Source: an uncultured Flavobacteriales bacterium
GTDB taxonomy: Bacteria > Bacteroidota > Bacteroidia > Flavobacteriales > Flavobacteriaceae
Direction of reading: 5' to 3'
Length of the DNA stretch: 44,217 nucleotides
Assembly: GCA_913020155.1 (NCBI GenBank)
Contig: CAJWBA010000017.1
Span: 1 to 44,217 of the forward strand
Shown here: piece by piece, positions 1 to 10,927 of the stretch
Numbering within the stretch: the stretch's first letter is position 1
How the letters are laid out: each line of letters begins with the position of its first letter
The notes under the pieces: generated by a model
Database searches by the model: none
What the model was told of the DNA's origin: nothing
What the model saw: the letters and a program-made list of their open reading frames with translations, nothing else
Translations under genes and position numbers: made by a program

Positions 1-2064
1 GGTGGGAAAATTGTGGCAGGTCTGAGCAATATTTACATTGCGAATGTCCCTACTCCTATTGGTCTTCCCTTTGCCTATTTTCCAACGACTAATAATAAAG
101 CATCTGGAGTGATTTTTCCAACTTATGGCGAGAGTCAACAAAGAGGATACTATATTCAAAATGGGGGGTATTACCTCAACATAAGCGAATATTTTGACCT
201 TAATTTGGTTGGTGATTATTACACCAATGGAAGTTATGGTCTTCGTTTTGATTCTCAATATCGGGTAAATTACAAATTTGGTGGAAACTTTAGCTTAAGG
301 TATGAAAAGCTTGTCAATGGAGAACGAGGATTTCCGGACTACAACAACAATACAGTTTACAATATTCGTTGGACACATCGAAGAGATTCTAAAGCAAGTC
401 CGTCCTCAAACTTTTCAGCATCTGTGAACTTGGGGAGTAGTTCCTATTTTTCTCAATCCGTAAACCAATTGAACGATGCAAATTTTTTGAACAATACATT
501 GAGTTCATCCGTTTCGTACTCCAAAACTTTTCCTAAGTATCCAAGAGTGAATATTTCCTTGACTACTTCCCTTTCTCAAAACACCAATACTAAAACAGCA
601 AACTTAACCCTTCCGACTTTTCAGGCCAATATGGAACGGATTTTCCCTTTTGCACCTAAAATAGGAGCTAAAAAAGGATTTATTCAGAACATTAATTTTC
701 AATACTCTACTCGAGGGGAAAGTAGAATCCAAACCACAGAAGAAAGGTTATTTAAAAAAGAAATGTTCGATGATGCCAGAGCGGGAATGTCTCACAACAT
801 CCCTCTAAGTACAAATTTTAAAGTTCTAAAACACCTAAGCATTAGTACATCTGTAAATTACAAAGAAATATGGACTCCTGAAACGGTTAAATACAACAAT
901 TTTAATGAGGAGAGAGGAGTTGTTAGAGATACAATAAAGGGGTTTGATGCATTTAGACAGTACAACTACAGTGCAAGTTTAGGGACTACTATTTACGGTA
1001 CTTTTAACTTTAAAGAAGGAAAAAGAATACAATCCATTCGGCATACGATGCGACCTGCCATAAGCTACAGTGTTCAGCCAAGTTTTGAAAAATACTACGA
1101 CAAATACATAATAGATGCTAATGGGAACACTGCTGAATACACACGTTTTGAAACGGCTCTTTTTGGAGCACCGTCAAGAGGGAAATCCAGGTCTATGGGG
1201 TTCAATTTAAGCAATAATTTTGAAGCAAAAATCAGGTCAAAAGATACTTTAAAACCTGAACCTAAAAAAATTAAACTTTTAAACAATTTAAATTTCAGTA
1301 CAAGTTACAACTTTAACGCTGAGGAATTTAAACTTTCCCCGATTCGAGTATCTACAGGTGCTTCGGTTTTAAAGGATAAAATTAACATCAACTTATCAGC
1401 AACAATGGATCCTTACGCACTTGACGAAAATAATTTAAGGATTAATACTTTCAGTATTGATAATGGTGAAGGGCTAGCTCGTTTTACTAGTGCTAATATG
1501 AATACGAATTTCGAATTGTCAAACGACGACTTCAAGAAAAAAGACAAAGAAGAAAAAGAGGAAGAAGATGATAAAGAAGATCTCTCCAGAAGTGACTATG
1601 AGCGACTTTCTGGTGGAGGTCGAGATGACGACTTATTTGGGGTGTCCAATAATTTTTCTGACAATAGGTTTCAAAAAAATGAAGAAGAAAAAGAAGAAAA
1701 AGAAGAAAAATTTAACGTTTTATATCGAACACTGATGCCCTGGAGCTTAAAAGTAGCTCATTCCATAACATACAGAAATTCTTCTGGTCAAAATGAAATT
1801 GGCTCAAACTCACTGATGCTCTCTGGAGATATTGATCTGACCCCAAAATGGGCAATTGGGTTTTCATCTGGGTACGATTTTAAACAGAAAGGGGTTACTT
1901 ACACACAATTTCGATTTAAACGTGATTTAGAAAGCTGGAGATTAAATTTCAGTTGGGTACCTTTTGGATACCGAAGTTCATGGAGTTTTTTCATTGGAAT
2001 TAAATCTGGATTACTCAGTGATTTGAAATACGACAAAAGAAACGAACCCGACAGAAAATTATAA
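1..2064 (+). CDS. lptD: LPS-assembly outer-membrane protein LptD, C-terminal part (5' end outside window)
   Basis: The reading frame is open from base 1, so the gene starts upstream of the window; the GTG at 13 is internal. The visible 687 residues are mostly alternating polar/hydrophobic beta-strands, as in the C-terminal barrel of LptD, which inserts lipopolysaccharide into the outer leaflet of the outer membrane. The opening stretch, with its VPTPIGLPFAYFPTT segment and the following SGVIFPTYGES, matches the plug-to-barrel junction I associate with the Bacteroidetes LptD/OstA family. Two highly charged Lys/Glu/Asp-rich segments (about residues 511-530 and 560-570) interrupt the strand pattern and are probably surface or periplasmic loops. 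The gene is 9 bp from ridA and likely co-transcribed with it. The family call rests on the barrel pattern and recalled motifs; the N-terminal OstA domain cannot be seen. Confidence 0.82.
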   Translation, partial: GGKIVAGLSNIYIANVPTPIGLPFAYFPTTNNKASGVIFPTYGESQQRGYYIQNGGYYLNISEYFDLNLVGDYYTNGSYGLRFDSQYRVNYKFGGNFSLRYEKLVNGERGFPDYNNNTVYNIRWTHRRDSKASPSSNFSASVNLGSSSYFSQSVNQLNDANFLNNTLSSSVSYSKTFPKYPRVNISLTTSLSQNTNTKTANLTLPTFQANMERIFPFAPKIGAKKGFIQNINFQYSTRGESRIQTTEERLFKKEMFDDARAGMSHNIPLSTNFKVLKHLSISTSVNYKEIWTPETVKYNNFNEERGVVRDTIKGFDAFRQYNYSASLGTTIYGTFNFKEGKRIQSIRHTMRPAISYSVQPSFEKYYDKYIIDANGNTAEYTRFETALFGAPSRGKSRSMGFNLSNNFEAKIRSKDTLKPEPKKIKLLNNLNFSTSYNFNAEEFKLSPIRVSTGASVLKDKININLSATMDPYALDENNLRINTFSIDNGEGLARFTSANMNTNFELSNDDFKKKDKEEKEEEDDKEDLSRSDYERLSGGGRDDDLFGVSNNFSDNRFQKNEEEKEEKEEKFNVLYRTLMPWSLKVAHSITYRNSSGQNEIGSNSLMLSGDIDLTPKWAIGFSSGYDFKQKGVTYTQFRFKRDLESWRLNFSWVPFGYRSSWSFFIGIKSGLLSDLKYDKRNEPDRKL

Positions 2065-2073
2065 ATTATCATC

Positions 2074-2454
2074 ATGAAAAAAATAATCAATACACCAAAT
2101 GCACCTTCTCCAATAGGCCCCTACAATCAGGCAGTTCTTTCAAATAATGTACTGTATATATCGGGTCAAATCCCATTAGAACCTGGTTCTATGAAACTCA
2201 TAGAGGGAAGTTTAGAAGATGAAACTACTCAGGTAATGAGAAATTTAAAAGCTGTTTTAGAAGCTACTCGTATGACATTTGAAAATGTAGTCAAAACATC
2301 TATTTTTCTGAGTGATATGAATAATTTTAACGCAGTAAACAAAATTTACGGTAGCTATTTTACTGAAGAAACAGCACCTGCACGAGAAACCCTTGAAGTT
2401 GCTAATCTACCAAAATTTGTTCGTGTAGAAATATCAATGATTGCTACACTTTAA
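2074..2454 (+). CDS. ridA: RidA family reactive intermediate/imine deaminase
   Basis: This 126-residue protein has the usual length of the YjgF/YER057c/UK114 family. RidA hydrolyses reactive enamine/imine intermediates released by PLP enzymes such as threonine dehydratase, protecting other PLP enzymes in the cytoplasm. Visible family marks are GPYNQAV at residues 15-21, SGQIPL at 30-35, the TSIFLSDMNNF segment around 75-85, and the conserved Arg104 and Glu119 in the PARETLEV and RVEISMIA segments, which form the active site at subunit interfaces in characterised members. It sits 9 bp after lptD on the same strand and ends 4 bp before the convergent sugar kinase gene, so it is probably the last gene of its transcript. 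Confidence 0.93.
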   Translation: MKKIINTPNAPSPIGPYNQAVLSNNVLYISGQIPLEPGSMKLIEGSLEDETTQVMRNLKAVLEATRMTFENVVKTSIFLSDMNNFNAVNKIYGSYFTEETAPARETLEVANLPKFVRVEISMIATL

Positions 2455-2458
2455 GTTT

Positions 2459-3325
2459 TTATGAATGCTCTTTCTCCAAGAGATTTACATGGTATTCTAC
2501 CAACTGATCAATAGGACGTTTTACCACAGTTCCTAGCGTCAGTCCAAATTCTTTGAGGATGTGTTTAACTTCATCTTGAAGAAAATATGAAATGGAACCC
2601 ACAAAGTGAATTGGTACCTCCTTTGCGTTTTTAAATTGAAACAATTGATGCTTGATAAAGCGTCTCAAACCCTCATGAATCATATTTTGCATGTAAGGAT
2701 TTTCTCTATGGATAATCATAAATTTTGCAAAACGTGCCAAATAAGTATTTGGGTTTTCTTTACGGTATAAATTTTCTTTGATTGTATTTGCTGAAAGATC
2801 AAATTCCTCTTCAAACAAATCAGCAAGGTGCTTTGGCATTTCATTGAAATAATAGCCTCTAATCAATTGTTTTCCGTAAAAATTACCACTTGCTTCGTCC
2901 ATAAGAATGTAGCCCAATGAAGTGATGTATTGTTGAACCTCTTTACCATCAAAATAACTGCAGTTGGATCCTGTTCCCAAAATACATACAATAGAAGCTA
3001 CACCTATCGCTGCAGAGGCATAAACTGCAGCGTAGGTGTCTTCTTTAATGTTAAATGAAGAATTAATAAATATTTCTTCAAAAACTTTCTTTATTCTGGT
3101 AATTGTTGATTCTATTCCACACCCAGCGCCATAGAAAAAAAGTTTTGTTACCTCTTTTCTGTTTTGAAATAAATCATAGTTGTTAATGATCCGTTCTGTT
3201 AGTATCGCAGATGAGAGAACTTGGGGATTCAAACCTAGTGTTTGAGTTGAAAAAAGAACAGACCCTTTCTCATCTATGGCGAACCAGTCCGTTTTGGTGG
3301 AACCACTATCAACAATTAAATACAT
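2459..3325 (-). CDS. BadF/BadG/BcrA/BcrD-type ATPase, probable N-acetylglucosamine kinase-like sugar kinase
   Basis: This 288-residue ASKHA-fold protein starts with the phosphate-1 motif VDSGSTKTDW (residues 5-14) and has a second glycine-rich phosphate motif, ILGTGSNCS, near residue 115. These are features of the BadF/BcrAD ATPase family, whose Bacteroidetes members of this size are usually annotated as N-acetylglucosamine kinase-like. The likely reaction is ATP-dependent phosphorylation of an amino sugar, but the substrate cannot be read from sequence. The gene lies 4 bp downstream of gapA, in the same direction as pfkA and gapA. That fits an operon feeding sugar phosphates into glycolysis, which is inference. 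The start is an ATG directly before the conserved core. Confidence 0.8.
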   Translation of the reverse strand: MYLIVDSGSTKTDWFAIDEKGSVLFSTQTLGLNPQVLSSAILTERIINNYDLFQNRKEVTKLFFYGAGCGIESTITRIKKVFEEIFINSSFNIKEDTYAAVYASAAIGVASIVCILGTGSNCSYFDGKEVQQYITSLGYILMDEASGNFYGKQLIRGYYFNEMPKHLADLFEEEFDLSANTIKENLYRKENPNTYLARFAKFMIIHRENPYMQNMIHEGLRRFIKHQLFQFKNAKEVPIHFVGSISYFLQDEVKHILKEFGLTLGTVVKRPIDQLVEYHVNLLEKEHS

Positions 3326-3329
3326 AATA

Positions 3330-4331
<1,002 letters not shown>

Positions 4332-4367
4332 TTATCTATTATTTTTATTGTTAAAATTGATTATCAG

Positions 4368-5354
4368 TTAAATTGATAAGATATCAGATACTTTAATCAG
4401 ATTTGAGTTGATTTCAGATTTACCCTTGATAGCTTTTTCCAGGGGAGTTAAAACCATTTGATCATCAATTACACCTATCATAACTTTTGATTTTCCTTCT
4501 AGTAAAGTTTCTACTGCACAAACACCCATACGAGACGCTAAAACGCGGTCAAAACAACTTGGAGTCCCCCCCCTTTGCATATGACCTAATACAGAGACTC
4601 TTACCTCGTAGTAGGGTAGGTTTTTTTCGACATAAGAAGCGATTTCAAATACATTTTTACCTGTCTTATCTCCCTCAGCTATTACCACTATGCTAGATGA
4701 TTTACCTGATTTTTCGCTTTTCTTTAGAGACTCTAACAAGCGTTCGAGCCCCAAATTTTCTTCTGGGATTAGAATTTCTTCTGCCCCTGCTCCTATTCCC
4801 GAATTAAGTGCAATATGCCCAGCATCTCGTCCCATTACCTCCACAAAGAAAAGACGGTTATGTGAACTTGCAGTATCTCTAATTTTATCTATTGCTTCAA
4901 CTACGGTGTTGATAGCAGTGTCATAACCTAGTGTGTATCGAGTGCCAAAAATGTCGTTATCTATGGTGCCTGGAATTCCAACAATGGGGAAATCGTATTC
5001 CTCTTGAAAAATCATAGCTCCAGTAAAAGAACCATCCCCTCCAATAACAACCAAAGCATCAATCTCAGATTTTTTTAAATTCTCGTAAGCAAGCTTTCTT
5101 CCCTCTGGAGTTCTAAATTCTAAACAACGAGCAGACTTTATGATTGTACCCCCTTTATTGATTATGTTATTAACACTTCGCGCATTCATCAACTTAAAAT
5201 CGTTATCAATAAGTCCTTGATAGCCTTGTTGAATAGCATAGCATTCGGCCCCATAAAAAACACTTGTTCTGACAACTGCACGCAATGCTGCGTTCATTCC
5301 AGGTGCATCTCCACCAGAAGTCAGGACAGCTATTTTTTTTGGTTTATTTTTCAT
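4368..5354 (-). CDS. pfkA: ATP-dependent 6-phosphofructokinase
   Basis: PfkA phosphorylates fructose 6-phosphate to fructose 1,6-bisphosphate, the committing step of glycolysis. I chose the ATG at 5354 (328 residues) rather than the in-frame TTG at 5384, because the family core begins at once with KKIAVLTSGGDAPGMN, and 328 residues is close to the usual bacterial length. Visible motifs are the glycine-rich ATP loop GGDAPGMNA, GGDGSFTGA, the catalytic PGTIDND segment (the Asp acts as base), and the EVMGRDAGHIA and LGHMQRGG segments that bind fructose 6-phosphate. It is first in the likely pfkA-gapA-sugar kinase unit. The short space upstream, towards tamB, holds no promoter I could define. Confidence 0.95.
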   Translation of the reverse strand: MKNKPKKIAVLTSGGDAPGMNAALRAVVRTSVFYGAECYAIQQGYQGLIDNDFKLMNARSVNNIINKGGTIIKSARCLEFRTPEGRKLAYENLKKSEIDALVVIGGDGSFTGAMIFQEEYDFPIVGIPGTIDNDIFGTRYTLGYDTAINTVVEAIDKIRDTASSHNRLFFVEVMGRDAGHIALNSGIGAGAEEILIPEENLGLERLLESLKKSEKSGKSSSIVVIAEGDKTGKNVFEIASYVEKNLPYYEVRVSVLGHMQRGGTPSCFDRVLASRMGVCAVETLLEGKSKVMIGVIDDQMVLTPLEKAIKGKSEINSNLIKVSDILSI

Positions 5355-5442
5355 CCAATTTTTCAAGAATGTAAATTTAAACAAAAGCTATCACATATAC
5401 GATATTGTTTGCTTTACATTATTATTTCTCAACAAAATGCAT

Positions 5443-8400
5443 TTAGTTGTTACCTTTATTGAGTATTTCAAGAGAATTTTGATTGATGAATTTAACCGAT
5501 TGAGGCTTAGAATTTATTCTTTTTTTGGTTATTATTTTTTGTATTAGATCTTCAAAAGTTTTAAAATCAACTTGATAGGAAAGTCCAACTCCCTGTGTGT
5601 AGCCCAAATCATCACTTATGTAGCGAAATTCGCTTTCACGGTTAAATACTTTGGCTTTTAGAGTTCCCTTCTCATTTAAAATAAAATCAATTTGCACATC
5701 ACCAACTATAAGGGTTTCTTCAACACCCCCAACCGGAACACCAATTTTCCCATTCAACAAGATCTTATCACTGATTTGTGTTACAAAAGTAACACCGATA
5801 CGGTCTTGAGACTGAATATCAAGATCAGGTCGTTCATCTCCTTTCAAGTAGTTTAACCCGAAGTTTAATTTACCATCAGATTCTCCCATTAACGAACTGA
5901 ATACATCTGAAGCCTTTTCATATAAATTATTTGCAATGCCTTGAGTTGAAAATGAAACATTACTCACAAAAATCCCCTGTGATAAAAGTGAAATAGCTTG
6001 AAGTTGTCTTCGTTGTTGGTCTGCAAGACGGTAATTAATTTCAGATGCTACAATTCCACTGGTGTTTGGGAAATTGATCTCAAACAGGGGATTGTCAGGT
6101 TTTAGAAGACTTCCCTGAAGCTTTATTAATACTTCCGTTGGAATCTTTTTATTGAAATTAGGGTTGTCTACAAGTAAAGCAGGATTTGCACCCCCTGGAA
6201 CTTGATAAACCGCTTCTATATCCATTTGAGCTTCAAAGGGATCTCCCTCCCAAACAATTGTCCCTCCTTGATTCACTTTAAATTTTTTGTCTATTAATCC
6301 TAAATTTTTAAAATTATACACTCCATCGTAAGCAATAAAATCTCCCCACATATTAAACTTACCGTCTGTATTTGATTCCATTAAAATATTACCAGAACCT
6401 CTACCAGTAAGAGTACTCCCAGATAATTGATCAACAACAATCTCTACTTTTGCATTGTTGTTTACGTCAAGGTCAAAAGTCATTTCAAAACCGCGAGCAA
6501 TTTTTATTTCTTCAAGAGAATTCTGACCCAACTCATTTGATTCATTTAAAGTAGACTTAGAAACAAAATCGATGAATGAAACATCTCCTAATCCATTATT
6601 TTCTTCCCATGGAATTTTTATGGAGGTACCCTCAGCTGTTGCTCCCTCAACATACATGTTCAAGTTTTTTGTGGATCCATAAAGATGAATTTTACCATCT
6701 AAATATCCAGATCCAAAAAACAAAGCTCCTTTTTCATTTTTACGATTCATCATCAACAAACGATCAGAATTTATGTCAATGTCTAGGTTCCATTCTTTGA
6801 AATTTAGATGAGAAAAAGTTCCTTTCAATTGACCTGAAGTCTCAAGGGTTTGATCAAAAATAGCAGTTTTTTCAAATTTAATAACTTGATCGTACAAGGT
6901 AAGTTTTGTGGAATCAGAAAGACCATATGATGAATTAATTAAAGGGATTGAAATATTGAAGCGATCCAATAAAAGATTTCCCGTATGTGACAAATTGTTT
7001 AAGGGTCCCCAAAGATTAAAATTCCCTGTTATGGATGACCTAATATTGGTCAACTTCCCCTTTCCTAGTGCTGACATGAATGACATGTCAAATGAATTCA
7101 ACTTTACATCTAAATCTAAGCTTGTACGGTCTTCAAGCACTAATGTAATTCCAGATAAATCAAGTTTTTTTAATCCATTTTTGACTAGGGTTAAGTTGTT
7201 TTTGTAAGAATTCAATACAGTATTACCTTGGGTATAGAAAGATAAATCTCCCATTTCAATTGTATTCACATACAAATCTAAAAGTTTGATGTTAAAGGAC
7301 GCATCGTTATTTGTCGGGGTTTTATTAAAACGGATGGTTGAAGTCAAATCTGCATCAATTTCAAATTTTTTAATTGGTGGTAAAATGTTTTGCAAAGCAA
7401 CATCACGGACATCGATCTGAAAGCTAAAGTCATCATTTTTTTTATATTCTCCAGACAGCTCAATACTTTGATTCCAGTTAGAAATAATAAGAGGGTTAAT
7501 CCTGTAATTTTTATCATTTGAATTGTAAACTAAGTTTCTTTTTTGATCTTTCTGTAGCTTCCAAAGTACATTTTTGTAACTAATATTAAACAAATCTATG
7601 TTAATAAAAGTTTCTTCATCGGTGTAATCATAACTGAAATTTGTTTCAAAAGCATTTAATTCATCTGTCCCCAACACTCCTTCTAGACGAATTCTATTTT
7701 TCTGGCTTTTAAATGATGATATCATAAATATGTCAGAGGCTGCTATTTTACCTACCTGTATTTCATCTGCTGATAAAAAGCTTGTATAAAAAGTATTGTT
7801 GGAGTCAATCTCAAAATGTAAATTTTTAAACTTGTATTTTTTGAATAATAGGATTGGTAGATCAAATACTACTGCCGTTTCTTTTTGATTGGAACTAATC
7901 AATCCCGACAAGAAGAAATCATCGGGTATAGATAGTTTTGGGAAAAGGGCTTCCGTTAATTTTGACTTCATATGAATATCAAAATTGAAGAATTGAGATG
8001 GATTAAAAGAATTCGATAATTTATTCAATAAAAAATTATCAAATATCCCTGTCAATAGTTTTGAAAGATTACCATACTCAAAATCCCCTTCAAGAATTAA
8101 GTTAATTGCATCGGAATCTACTATTGAAATTGATTTGGTTGACCCTTTTGATTTTACATTCAATTCAACATTTTTGAAGGTATTTAATTTCCCATTACTC
8201 ATTATGGAGGGTGAATTTAATTGAAAAGTAAAGATATTCTCAGATAAACTATTCGATTTTTTTTCAATAAATACGTTGGAAGACAAAATTACATTACTGG
8301 TTGCATCAGCAATTCTAAAATCAGAAAGGTTAATGGTTTCAAAATTACCTTCTAATAAAAATAAATCTTTTGATGAATCTACTGATGCGTTGAAATTGAA

Positions 8401-9819
8401 TCGATGTTTGTCATCATTTAAATTCAATTTTATTTCAACAAGCTCGTTCTTATGCTTTGAATTTACCTCCAAATTTTTGAGGGTATTATTTCCAATTTTA
8501 AGTTCATTTACTAAACCATTTGTCTCGATTAAATAAACTTTAGAATCCTTCATAAACCCTTTTAATTTGGCAGATGCATTTGCTTTTAGAGCTATTTTTT
8601 GATTGAATAACTTTCCAATTTCAAAATTTTCTAAAACTAAATCAGCTTTATACTCCCAAAGGTTTGATCCTTCCGATCGATTAAAGCTTAGACTGGGACT
8701 TAATACTCCGAGCTCAGATTTTAGGTTACTTTTCAATTCCCAATTATTCAAACTCCCTGAAAAAAGTGTTTCTATTGATAAATCTCCAGATTGTTTTGTG
8801 TATTTTGAAAGATGTTTGTAATGGGGTTTATTCAACAAAGTCCTCAATACTTTATCCGATATTTTTATGGTAAAATCATTCGACTGAATACTGAACTTCT
8901 CTGATACAAATGCATCCAACACCCTGATTGATCCTTTTAAAAAAGATTGAACCCCAAGATTTAATGAACTTCTTAAACGAAAATCACTTATCCCCCCATC
9001 TAATTGAAGTGTTGCATTAAATGAATATGATTCATTAAAATAGGGCTTTAATACAACTACAGTAGAGGGAGTTATCAGCACTTCATCTAATTTTAATTGA
9101 AAATATGCAGGCTTCAAGTTTACTAAATCACCGCCATTAAATGCTATTAATCCGCTTCCCTTAATATCATTTTGTTCCATTTTCAAAGAAAAACCTTTCG
9201 AAACTAAACTGTCAGAAGAAAAGTGAATATTGGCTTGAAAATCATCTATTTTTCCGTATTTACTTGAAAATCCTTTAAGGTTTTGAATGGCTAAATCAAG
9301 ACTGTTTGAATTAAAATTAAAATCTTTTAATTCAAGAGAAATGTCTGAAAAAGTAAACTTTGAATCTTTCATATTCAAATCCTCAAAAATTACCTCAGTA
9401 TCATTTAACTGTAGAATTTCAGCTATAAATGTAAACGGTTTTTGTTCGACACTCGTTGTCTCTTTGAGTTTTGAAATTAAATATTGAAGAGAAGATTTTG
9501 ACTCTCCAGCATATTGAGTTAAAAATAATTTAACACCCCCTAAATTAATGGATTCAAAATCGTAGTTTCTCTTTAAAAGTTGATCCAAAACATTCAAAGA
9601 AGTTTTTAATTCTTGAACGAAGAGTAAAGTGTCTTTATGGTGGTCTTGAACTAGAATATCACTTATTAAAACACTACCAGTTAGTGAAATTGAAGCCTTT
9701 TTTATTGATATGTTTGTGTCAAAACGGTTATTTACATTTTCAGTAATTCGTTGAGCAAATTGAGTTTGTACATTTGAAAGCGATAAAACAAAAATAAAAA
9801 GCAGGCCTAGAGCTACCAA
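5443..9819 (-). CDS. tamB: TamB-like translocation and assembly module protein (DUF490), inner-membrane anchored
   Basis: This very long protein (1458 residues from the TTG at 9819) has an N-terminal membrane anchor, a long run of AsmA/TamB-like repeating amphipathic beta-strands, and a C-terminal DUF490/TamB domain over roughly the last 400 residues. TamB-like proteins span the periplasm and serve in outer-membrane protein assembly and phospholipid transport. The start is odd. Reading on upstream in frame gives 14 more codons that complete a textbook signal-anchor: IKKFKK followed by a hydrophobic stretch. That segment contains no ATG, GTG or TTG; its first plausible start would be ATC at 9861-9859. 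From the TTG the positive residues are lost and the hydrophobic segment is short. The gene is divergent from tsaD. Family membership is firm; the start is uncertain. Confidence 0.88.
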   Translation of the reverse strand: MVALGLLFIFVLSLSNVQTQFAQRITENVNNRFDTNISIKKASISLTGSVLISDILVQDHHKDTLLFVQELKTSLNVLDQLLKRNYDFESINLGGVKLFLTQYAGESKSSLQYLISKLKETTSVEQKPFTFIAEILQLNDTEVIFEDLNMKDSKFTFSDISLELKDFNFNSNSLDLAIQNLKGFSSKYGKIDDFQANIHFSSDSLVSKGFSLKMEQNDIKGSGLIAFNGGDLVNLKPAYFQLKLDEVLITPSTVVVLKPYFNESYSFNATLQLDGGISDFRLRSSLNLGVQSFLKGSIRVLDAFVSEKFSIQSNDFTIKISDKVLRTLLNKPHYKHLSKYTKQSGDLSIETLFSGSLNNWELKSNLKSELGVLSPSLSFNRSEGSNLWEYKADLVLENFEIGKLFNQKIALKANASAKLKGFMKDSKVYLIETNGLVNELKIGNNTLKNLEVNSKHKNELVEIKLNLNDDKHRFNFNASVDSSKDLFLLEGNFETINLSDFRIADATSNVILSSNVFIEKKSNSLSENIFTFQLNSPSIMSNGKLNTFKNVELNVKSKGSTKSISIVDSDAINLILEGDFEYGNLSKLLTGIFDNFLLNKLSNSFNPSQFFNFDIHMKSKLTEALFPKLSIPDDFFLSGLISSNQKETAVVFDLPILLFKKYKFKNLHFEIDSNNTFYTSFLSADEIQVGKIAASDIFMISSFKSQKNRIRLEGVLGTDELNAFETNFSYDYTDEETFINIDLFNISYKNVLWKLQKDQKRNLVYNSNDKNYRINPLIISNWNQSIELSGEYKKNDDFSFQIDVRDVALQNILPPIKKFEIDADLTSTIRFNKTPTNNDASFNIKLLDLYVNTIEMGDLSFYTQGNTVLNSYKNNLTLVKNGLKKLDLSGITLVLEDRTSLDLDVKLNSFDMSFMSALGKGKLTNIRSSITGNFNLWGPLNNLSHTGNLLLDRFNISIPLINSSYGLSDSTKLTLYDQVIKFEKTAIFDQTLETSGQLKGTFSHLNFKEWNLDIDINSDRLLMMNRKNEKGALFFGSGYLDGKIHLYGSTKNLNMYVEGATAEGTSIKIPWEENNGLGDVSFIDFVSKSTLNESNELGQNSLEEIKIARGFEMTFDLDVNNNAKVEIVVDQLSGSTLTGRGSGNILMESNTDGKFNMWGDFIAYDGVYNFKNLGLIDKKFKVNQGGTIVWEGDPFEAQMDIEAVYQVPGGANPALLVDNPNFNKKIPTEVLIKLQGSLLKPDNPLFEINFPNTSGIVASEINYRLADQQRRQLQAISLLSQGIFVSNVSFSTQGIANNLYEKASDVFSSLMGESDGKLNFGLNYLKGDERPDLDIQSQDRIGVTFVTQISDKILLNGKIGVPVGGVEETLIVGDVQIDFILNEKGTLKAKVFNRESEFRYISDDLGYTQGVGLSYQVDFKTFEDLIQKIITKKRINSKPQSVKFINQNSLEILNKGNN

Positions 9820-9905
9820 AAATGATATTGAAAGGATTGCTATTTTCTTAAACTTTTTGATAGGAAAGACTTATTTTTGAATTATTAATTAAAGTTAACA
9901 ATTTA

Positions 9906-10925
9906 ATGAAACAAAAACCATGCTATGTTTTAGCAATCGAATCTTCATGTGATGACACTGCAGCTGCAATATTACGAAATGACGAGGTTTTATCAAACAT
10001 CATTGCCACACAAGATATACACAAAAAATATGGAGGAGTTGTTCCTGAGTTAGCCTCCAGAGCTCACCAACAAAATATCATTCCAGTAGTTGACCAAGCA
10101 ATTCATCAAGCTGGGATTTCAAAAAATGAATTAAATGCTATTGCTTACACTCTTGGCCCCGGACTTTTGGGGTCCCTTTTGGTAGGTACATCATTTGCCA
10201 AATCTTTGGCAATTGGTCTTGATGTTCCATTAATTGGTGTCAATCATATGCAAGCCCATTTATTGGTTCATTTTATCAAAGATAAATTTCCTGCTCCTAC
10301 TTTCCCGTTTTTAGGGGTAACTGTTTCAGGAGGTCACACGCAAATCGTTAAGGTTAAAGACTACTTGGACTTTGAATTGCTAGGTACAACTTTGGACGAT
10401 GCAATTGGTGAAGCTTTTGATAAATGTGGAAAAGTTTTGGGGCTAGGATATCCCGCCGGACCAGCAATAGACCGAAAAGCAAAATTAGGAAACCCCAAAG
10501 CCTTTGATTTCCCAATTCCAAAGGCATTGAACTTAGATTTAAGTTTTAGTGGATTCAAAACAGCTGTCATCAATTTTATCCACAAGAATACACAAAAAGA
10601 TGAGCATTTTATTGAAGAGAATATCAATGATTTATGTGCTTCAATTCAATACACATTAATTGAGATAATTTTTCAAAAGATTGAAAAAGCTGTAAATCTC
10701 CATAATCTCCCACAAATTGTTCTGGGTGGAGGGGTCTCTGCAAATTCTGGATTACGATCAAAACTAGAAAAAACTACCAAAGAAAAAGGATGGGATGTTT
10801 ATCTTCCTCCCCTAGCCTACACTACCGATAATGCAGCTATGATTGGAATTGTCGGATACCTAAAATATTTAAATAAAGATTTTGGAAACCTCAAAGAATC
10901 AGCATCTGCCCGTTTAAAATTTTAA
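9906..10925 (+). CDS. tsaD: tRNA N6-adenosine threonylcarbamoyltransferase TsaD
   Basis: This 339-residue ASKHA-fold enzyme transfers the threonylcarbamoyl group to A37 of tRNAs that read ANN codons (t6A), together with TsaB and TsaE. The family opening AIESSCDDTAAA lies at residues 10-21. The metal-binding HxxxH motif is present as His114 and His118 in GVNHMQAHLL. Phosphate and nucleotide motifs include SGGHTQIV, GEAFDKCGKVLGLGYPGGP-like (here with PAGPA) and LGGGVSANSGLR. The C-terminal TDNAAMIG segment is intact. The gene starts an apparent plus-strand operon, with rsmE only 2 bp downstream. The upstream space shared with tamB is under 100 bp. Confidence 0.97.
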   Translation: MKQKPCYVLAIESSCDDTAAAILRNDEVLSNIIATQDIHKKYGGVVPELASRAHQQNIIPVVDQAIHQAGISKNELNAIAYTLGPGLLGSLLVGTSFAKSLAIGLDVPLIGVNHMQAHLLVHFIKDKFPAPTFPFLGVTVSGGHTQIVKVKDYLDFELLGTTLDDAIGEAFDKCGKVLGLGYPAGPAIDRKAKLGNPKAFDFPIPKALNLDLSFSGFKTAVINFIHKNTQKDEHFIEENINDLCASIQYTLIEIIFQKIEKAVNLHNLPQIVLGGGVSANSGLRSKLEKTTKEKGWDVYLPPLAYTTDNAAMIGIVGYLKYLNKDFGNLKESASARLKF

Positions 10926-10927
10926 TT

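Noticed and set aside
6908-7207. Long frames on the opposite strand of tamB, for example here
   Set aside because: They mirror the codon structure of a clearly real gene and have no family features or start signals.
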